Part shown: piece after piece, positions 59,891 through 64,000 of the stretch | How the letters are laid out: each line of letters begins with the position of its first letter | How positions within the stretch are numbered: position 1 is the first letter of the stretch | Assembly (NCBI GenBank): GCA_947383145.1 | Contig: CANDCH010000010.1 | Location: 27,941-91,940 of the forward strand | Direction of reading: 5' to 3' | Length of the DNA: 64,000 nucleotides | Source of the DNA: an uncultured bacterium | Lineage (GTDB): Bacteria; Bacillota; Clostridia; Oscillospirales; Oscillospiraceae | The notes under the pieces: model-generated | Database searches by the model: none | What the model saw: only the letters and a program-made list of their open reading frames with translations | What the model was told of the DNA's origin: nothing | Position numbers and translations under genes: made by a program

Positions 59891-61153
59891 ATGCTCAAGC
59901 TCGATCTGTCTAAGCTGGAGGGCGTGATCTCCCAGGAACAGATCAACGCCATGGCCCCGGAGGTGGAGGCCGCCCACGCCAAGCTGTACGATTCCGCCGC
60001 CCCCGGTTCCGATTTTGTGGGCTGGGTGCGCCTGCCCGAGAATTACGACAAGGAGGAGTTTGCCCGCATCCAGAAGGCCGCCGCCAAAATCCGCTCCGAT
60101 TCCCAGGTGCTGGTGGTCATCGGCATCGGCGGGTCCTACTTGGGCGCCCGGGCCGCTCTGGAGGTATTTCCCTCCGACGGCCCCGAGGTCTGCTTTGTGG
60201 GCTGTTCCCTCAGCCCCAACGAGCTGGATAAGGTGATCCGCAAGCTGGACGACCGAAGCTGGTCCATCAACGTCATCTCCAAGTCCGGCGGCACCACCGA
60301 GCCCGCCGTGGCCTTCCGGGTGTTCCGGGACCTGCTGGTGAAGCAGTACGGGGAAGAGGCCAACCGGCGCATCTACGCCACCACCGACAAGGCCCGGGGG
60401 GCCCTCAAAACCCTGGCCGACTCCAACGGCTGGGAGACCTTCGTGGTGCCCGACGATGTGGGCGGACGGTTCTCCGTGCTGTCCGCCGTGGGTCTGCTGC
60501 CCATCGCCGTGGGCGGTACGGACATCGGCCGGCTTATGGCCGGGGCCCGGGACGCCATGAACGCCTTTGACCGGCGGGATATGGAAAACCCCGTGTGGCA
60601 GTATGTGGCCGCGCGGAACCTGCTGTACCGTCAGGGCAAGAAGATTGAGCTGTTCTGCTCCTATGAGCCCTCCTATTCCTTTGTGGGCGAGTGGCTGAAG
60701 CAGCTGTTCGGCGAGTCCGAGGGCAAGGACGGCAAGGGGATTTTTCCCGCCTCCGCCCAGTTCACCACCGACCTCCACTCCCTGGGCCAGTATATCCAGG
60801 ACGGCGAGCGCCACCTGTTCGAGACCGTCATTTACGTGGACGACACCGGCTGTGACATTGCCATTCCCTACAGCGGCGACAACGGGGACAACCTGAACTA
60901 TCTGGCGGGCAAGCCCCTGAGCTTCGTCCGGGAGATGGCCTTCCAGGGCACTCTGGCGGCCCATAAGGACGGAGGCGCGCCCTCCCTGGTGCTCCGGCTG
61001 GACAAGATGGATGTGCACGCCCTGGGCGAGTTGTTCTATTTCTTCGAGCTGTCCTGCGGTATCAGCGGCCATGTGCTGGGGGTCAACCCCTTCAACCAGC
61101 CCGGCGTGGAGGCTTACAAGAAGAATATGTTTGCACTGCTGGGGAAGCCCTGA
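59891..61153 (+). CDS. pgi: Glucose-6-phosphate isomerase
   Basis: Interconverts glucose-6-phosphate and fructose-6-phosphate. It has 'VVIGIGGSYLGARAALE', the sugar-phosphate loop 'VISKSGGTTEPAVAFR', 'GGRFSVLSAVGLLPIAV', 'TTDLHSLGQYIQDG' and the C-terminal 'LGVNPFNQPGVEAYK' with the catalytic lysine. At 420 residues it is of the short bacterial type. ATG 59891 follows ACGAGGAGTG. It is the last gene before a terminator. Confidence 0.96.
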   Translation: MLKLDLSKLEGVISQEQINAMAPEVEAAHAKLYDSAAPGSDFVGWVRLPENYDKEEFARIQKAAAKIRSDSQVLVVIGIGGSYLGARAALEVFPSDGPEVCFVGCSLSPNELDKVIRKLDDRSWSINVISKSGGTTEPAVAFRVFRDLLVKQYGEEANRRIYATTDKARGALKTLADSNGWETFVVPDDVGGRFSVLSAVGLLPIAVGGTDIGRLMAGARDAMNAFDRRDMENPVWQYVAARNLLYRQGKKIELFCSYEPSYSFVGEWLKQLFGESEGKDGKGIFPASAQFTTDLHSLGQYIQDGERHLFETVIYVDDTGCDIAIPYSGDNGDNLNYLAGKPLSFVREMAFQGTLAAHKDGGAPSLVLRLDKMDVHALGELFYFFELSCGISGHVLGVNPFNQPGVEAYKKNMFALLGKP

Positions 61154-61172
61154 GCTGTTCCTGGGAGCAAAC

Positions 61173-61211
61173 GCCGCGCCTGTCCCCGGGGGATGGGCGC
61201 GGCTCTGTTTT
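61173..61211 (+). terminator. Terminator after pgi
   Basis: GCCGCGCC (61173-61180) pairs with 61196-61203, with an inner CCCC/GGGG stem; it is followed by TCTGTTTT. Between here and 61380 nothing else was seen. Confidence 0.75.
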
Positions 61212-61380
61212 AAGAATAATTACTGATTGTGGTGAGTCTATTTCCGCCTGGGACGGGGGAATCCCGGCAGGTTGGGGCAATCAGACGAAAATAGAAAATT
61301 TGCGCTTAAAATATTTGTGGAATCTTGGCAGATTTTGATGGGTGTAAGAGGGAGAAAACAAGAAACTTTTGGAAATTCTC

Positions 61381-61409
61381 TTGACATTAAGTCGAATTAT
61401 GTATATACT
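61381..61409 (+). promoter_or_regulatory. Sigma-A promoter of the RpiR-family gene
   Basis: Consensus TTGACA (61381-61386), a 17-base spacer and TATACT (61404-61409). The leader of about 200 bases contains a small GGCGG/CCGCC hairpin near 61475-61490. Confidence 0.88.
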
Positions 61410-61621
61410 GAGAGTAAAGAAAAGGAAAGTTTTGACTTTTAAATGAACGCCCAAGCTGCGTGAGGGTCCTTCTGGCGGTACAGTGCCGCCTGAGCGGGGA
61501 GAGGCACGACGGCAGGGCGCTTTGTCTTTTTAAGCGGCCATACCGCAGGAAGGGGAGAGCCTGCGGCGCGGCCTGTCCGATGACCGTTGATCTGGATATG
61601 GAGCTGAGAGGAGAGGAGAGC

Positions 61622-62482
61622 ATGAAAAGCGCGCTGCTGAGGCTGAGGGAGTGTCAGAATTCTATGAGCGCCACGGAACGGGCCGTATCCGACTATGTGC
61701 TCAGCCATCAGGAGGAGGCCATGGGGCTGAGCATCCACCAGTTGGCGGAAAAGACGTTTTCATCCCCGTCCACCGTGATTCGGATGTGCCAGCGGATCGG
61801 GTTTGCGGGATATAAGGAATTCCGGCAGGCGGTGACCTGCGAGGTGGCGGTGCGCCGTCTGGACCGGGAACCGGAGAATCAGGAGATCACCCGGTCGGAC
61901 AGCTTGGACGATATTGTAGATAAGGTGACATACAACAATATCATGTCTCTGGAGGATACAAAAGGCCTAGTGGATACGGAGACCCTGCAAATCTGTGTGG
62001 ACCTGCTGAGCCATGCGCGGACGGTTCTGCTGTTTGGGCTGGGGCTGTCTCTCTGCGCGGCCCAGGATTTGAATTTGAAGCTGCTCCGGCTGAACAAGCC
62101 CTGCGTGGTCAATGAGGACTGGCACGCCCAGCTGCTTCAGGCAAAAAATGCCGGCATGGACGATCTTGCCATTGTGGTGTCCTACTCCGGGGAGACAGAA
62201 GAGGTAATTGAGTGTATGAGGACGCTCCGGGAGCGAAAAACTCCCATTATTGCCATTACCCGACAGACGGCCTCGCCGGTGGCCAAACTGTCAGACTATC
62301 AGCTGTACACCACGGACAGCGAGGCCACCTTCCGCTGTGGGGCCATGTCCTCCCGGATGTCTCAGCTGAATGTGATTGATATATTGTTCACCGCCTTTGC
62401 CCACAGCGAATATGAGTACTATTTGGATCAGCTGTCGAGGACTCATATTGGTAAGACCCACGCGGTATCGGTACTGGCTTGA
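61622..62482 (+). CDS. RpiR/MurR family transcriptional regulator (HTH + SIS)
   Basis: A 286-residue regulator. The N-terminal HTH_6 (about 1-77) shows 'SATERAVSDYVLSHQEEAMGLSIHQLAEKTFSSPSTVIRMCQRIGFAGYKEFR'. A SIS sugar-phosphate-binding domain (about 120-255) has 'TVLLFGLGLSLCAAQDLNLKL', 'LAIVVSYSGETEEVIECMRTLRERKTPIIAIT'. Such proteins control sugar-phosphate or amino-sugar catabolism. Its target is not evident; the adjacent glycolytic/glycogen genes are candidates. ATG 61622 with AGGAGAGGAGAG upstream. Confidence 0.9.
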   Translation: MKSALLRLRECQNSMSATERAVSDYVLSHQEEAMGLSIHQLAEKTFSSPSTVIRMCQRIGFAGYKEFRQAVTCEVAVRRLDREPENQEITRSDSLDDIVDKVTYNNIMSLEDTKGLVDTETLQICVDLLSHARTVLLFGLGLSLCAAQDLNLKLLRLNKPCVVNEDWHAQLLQAKNAGMDDLAIVVSYSGETEEVIECMRTLRERKTPIIAITRQTASPVAKLSDYQLYTTDSEATFRCGAMSSRMSQLNVIDILFTAFAHSEYEYYLDQLSRTHIGKTHAVSVLA

Positions 62483-62629
62483 CTAAAATTGTAGGCTTTG
62501 CAAATAAATAAACCATGAATCAATCCGAGAGAGATCATTGAAGGGGTTCGCCTATCATAATACCTGCGGCAAATGTCAAGTAATTTAGTATAAACATTTT
62601 GCAATTTCCAGCCCTAACCTTATGTAACT

Positions 62630-62679
62630 CGGCAAATGGTGGCAAAGCCTTGATTTTCAGGCGTTTCCGCCATTTGCCG
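62630..62679. repeat. Imperfect inverted repeat near the element end
   Basis: CGGCAAATGG (62630-62639) pairs perfectly with CCATTTGCCG (62670-62679), with further inner pairing of AGCCT/AGGC. It could be part of the element's end, or a terminator. Confidence 0.55.
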
Positions 62680-62746
62680 TTTGGGAGAGTTATTTGCATA
62701 TCTCGGCGTATCCCGGCGTGACTTTGCGCTGAAACGTAGTACGGAA

Positions 62747-62783
62747 GTAGTAAAAGCGGCCTGCCGCTTTCTTTTTACTACTT
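62747..62783 (-). terminator. Terminator of the integrase gene (minus strand)
   Basis: On the minus strand, GTAGTAAAA and AAAGCGGC pair with GCCGCTTTTACTAC, ending in a short T-run about 10 bases after the int stop. Confidence 0.65.
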
Positions 62784-62792
62784 TACTACTCA

Positions 62793-63980
62793 CTACGCAG
62801 CCAGCCGCTCCATCTCCGCCTTTACGGAACAGGCGTCAACATGGGTGTAATAGTCCAGCGTCATGGTGATGTTGGCGTGGCCCATGATGTACTGCAACGC
62901 CTTGGGGTTCATACCGGCGTTTGCCATGCGGGTACAGAACGTGTGCCGGAGGGAGTGTGGGGTGATGTTGGGCAACTGCTTCTTGTGCTGCTTGTTGTAC
63001 TTCCTCACAAGGCCCCTAATCATGTTGTTATAGTCCATGCCCACTTTCGGCATCCCGTCCCTTTTGAGAAACAGGAAGTTGGTGTACCCGTCCACCGTAA
63101 TGGTGGCTTTCTTCCCCCGGTTCTTCACTACACGCTTCAACGCCCGATAGACCGGCTCACTCATGGGGATTTCCCGATAGCCGCTCTTGGTCTTGGGCGT
63201 TTCGATGTAGTAGCCGTTCTTGCTGTCCCGCAAAAGCTGGTGGTCTACCCGGATCAGCCGGTTCCTAAAGTCAAGGTTCGTGGTCAGCCCGCAGAACTCG
63301 GAAATGCGAAGCCCGGTTCCCAGCAGGATGATAAGCTCATCGGCGTACTTCTGATATACCGGGTCATTCTGCGCGAAGTCGATCAGGCTTACCTCCTGTT
63401 CCGGCGTCAGCACGGTTTTCTCGCCCCTGTCGTCCTCCAGGACTTTGTTCAGGGCAAAGCTGAACGGGTTCTTGCGAATACAATCGTCCTCGATGGCGAT
63501 GAAGAACGCGGCCCGGAGGGAACGCTTGTAGTTGCTGATGGACTGGAAGCTAAAGCCCTTTTCCCTCATGCGGATGGCCCACTCTTTGGCGTCGGAGGGC
63601 TTCACCGCATCGATGCTTTTCCCGCCGAGAGGGTCATCCCGCAGGAGGCCCATCAGGTACTCCCGCTGTTTCTTGGTGCCCCGCTTCACATCCGCCCGCT
63701 GGCTGTTCTGCTTGGCGTAGAGCTGGCAGACGGTCATTTTTTTGCCCACGGTGTCGATACCGTCCGCAATATCCCGGTTGATCTCCTTTTCCTTCTCCCG
63801 CAGGGAAATGTCATCCCGCTTGCCAGCCGGGGTCTTGTCCGTGGCTACCAGCTTCCAGGCATAGACAAATTGGGGCTTGCCGGTGCTGTCCGTGTACTTA
63901 TATGCGTATCTCCCGTCTTTTCGCTGGCTCTCTCCAGTTCTTAATATGCGGCCTTTATTGTCACGTCGTTTCTCCGCCAT
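62793..63980 (-). CDS. int: Tyrosine integrase, Tn916/Tn1549 type
   Basis: Site-specific recombinase for excision and insertion of an integrative conjugative element. The N-terminal arm-binding domain (about 1-60, 'GRILRTGESQRKDGRYAYKYTD') is followed by a core-binding domain (about 85-175) and a catalytic domain with R225 ('GTGLRISE'), H342 and R345 ('HSLRHTF'), H368 ('MGHANI') and the nucleophile Tyr 377/378. Length, 395 residues, is close to Tn916 Int (405). ATG 63980 has AAAGGAG 8 bases upstream. An excisionase gene would be expected just beyond the window. Confidence 0.95.
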   Translation of the reverse strand: MAEKRRDNKGRILRTGESQRKDGRYAYKYTDSTGKPQFVYAWKLVATDKTPAGKRDDISLREKEKEINRDIADGIDTVGKKMTVCQLYAKQNSQRADVKRGTKKQREYLMGLLRDDPLGGKSIDAVKPSDAKEWAIRMREKGFSFQSISNYKRSLRAAFFIAIEDDCIRKNPFSFALNKVLEDDRGEKTVLTPEQEVSLIDFAQNDPVYQKYADELIILLGTGLRISEFCGLTTNLDFRNRLIRVDHQLLRDSKNGYYIETPKTKSGYREIPMSEPVYRALKRVVKNRGKKATITVDGYTNFLFLKRDGMPKVGMDYNNMIRGLVRKYNKQHKKQLPNITPHSLRHTFCTRMANAGMNPKALQYIMGHANITMTLDYYTHVDACSVKAEMERLAA

Positions 63981-64000
63981 TGGTAAAACTCCTTTCCAAA

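Larger units (their letters stand above)
62483..64000. mobile_element. End of a Tn916/Tn1549-like integrative element (partial)
   Basis: From about 62.5 kb the composition changes and an integrase gene runs inward from the element end. The junction with the chromosome lies somewhere in 62483-62790, which has no gene but holds a hairpin (62630-62679), the integrase terminator (62747-62783) and short 'ttactact' repeats. The exact attachment core cannot be fixed without an uninterrupted relative. The rest of the element is outside the window. Confidence 0.7.

Overview
The window looks like a chromosome segment from a high-GC, spore-forming Clostridia member, most plausibly a gut Oscillospiraceae (Flavonifractor, Oscillibacter or Lawsonibacter type). 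Reasons: a spoIIGA-sigE-sigG sporulation locus; a SleL-like LysM/GH18 spore-cortex enzyme; a GerS-like lipoprotein next to alr; a Firmicute glgBCDA glycogen operon with glgD; T-box and FMN riboswitches; GC-rich genes with classical sigma-A promoters. I cannot name a species. No rRNA, tRNA or CRISPR array was seen.

Layout. 1-3.1 kb: a small unknown gene, then rarA, a DUF951 gene and hisC. 3.2-5.6 kb: spoIIGA, sigE and sigG. 5.6-9 kb: a scarred accessory stretch with a decayed feoB start, inverted repeats, a BlaI repressor/M56 protease pair under its own operator, and a truncated tnpV. 9-12.4 kb (minus): the SleL-like enzyme, a CofE-family protein and an exported protein. 12.5-17 kb (minus operon): membrane protein, nnr, gerS-like, alr, mazF. 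17-21.5 kb (plus): a Phe T-box leader, a YbjQ gene, pheS and pheT. 21.5-23.5 kb: a MITE-like element, a dual-OB gene and two DUF488 genes. 23.6-27.4 kb (minus): FMN riboswitch and ribD-ribE-ribBA-ribH. 27.4-35.5 kb: a sugar ABC-transporter/catabolic operon with a divergent AraC regulator. 35.6-41.5 kb: cyuA, a cluster of hairpins, a transglutaminase lipoprotein, IreB, an NlpC/P60 hydrolase with WalR-like boxes, and small membrane proteins. 41.7-49.5 kb: rpoB and rpoC. 49.6-61.2 kb: a coiled-coil gene, glgB-glgC-glgD-glgA, glgP, a ROK glucokinase and pgi. 61.6-62.5 kb: an RpiR-family regulator. 62.5-64 kb: one end of a Tn916/Tn1549-like integrative element with its integrase; the element runs off the window.

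How the genes work together. The glycogen block is a full storage cycle: ADP-glucose synthesis (GlgC/GlgD), polymerisation (GlgA), branching (GlgB), phosphorolysis (GlgP), and entry of glucose and glucose phosphates into glycolysis (GlcK, Pgi). The rib operon makes riboflavin under FMN control. Several loci serve the cell wall and spore (sigE/sigG, SleL-like, GerS/Alr, NlpC/P60, IreB). Best candidates for something undescribed: the DUF488-DUF488-dual-OB operon; the sugar operon combining a UroD-family protein, a UPF0309 sugar isomerase and an unrecognised 541-residue protein; and a branching enzyme with a histone-H1-like basic tail.
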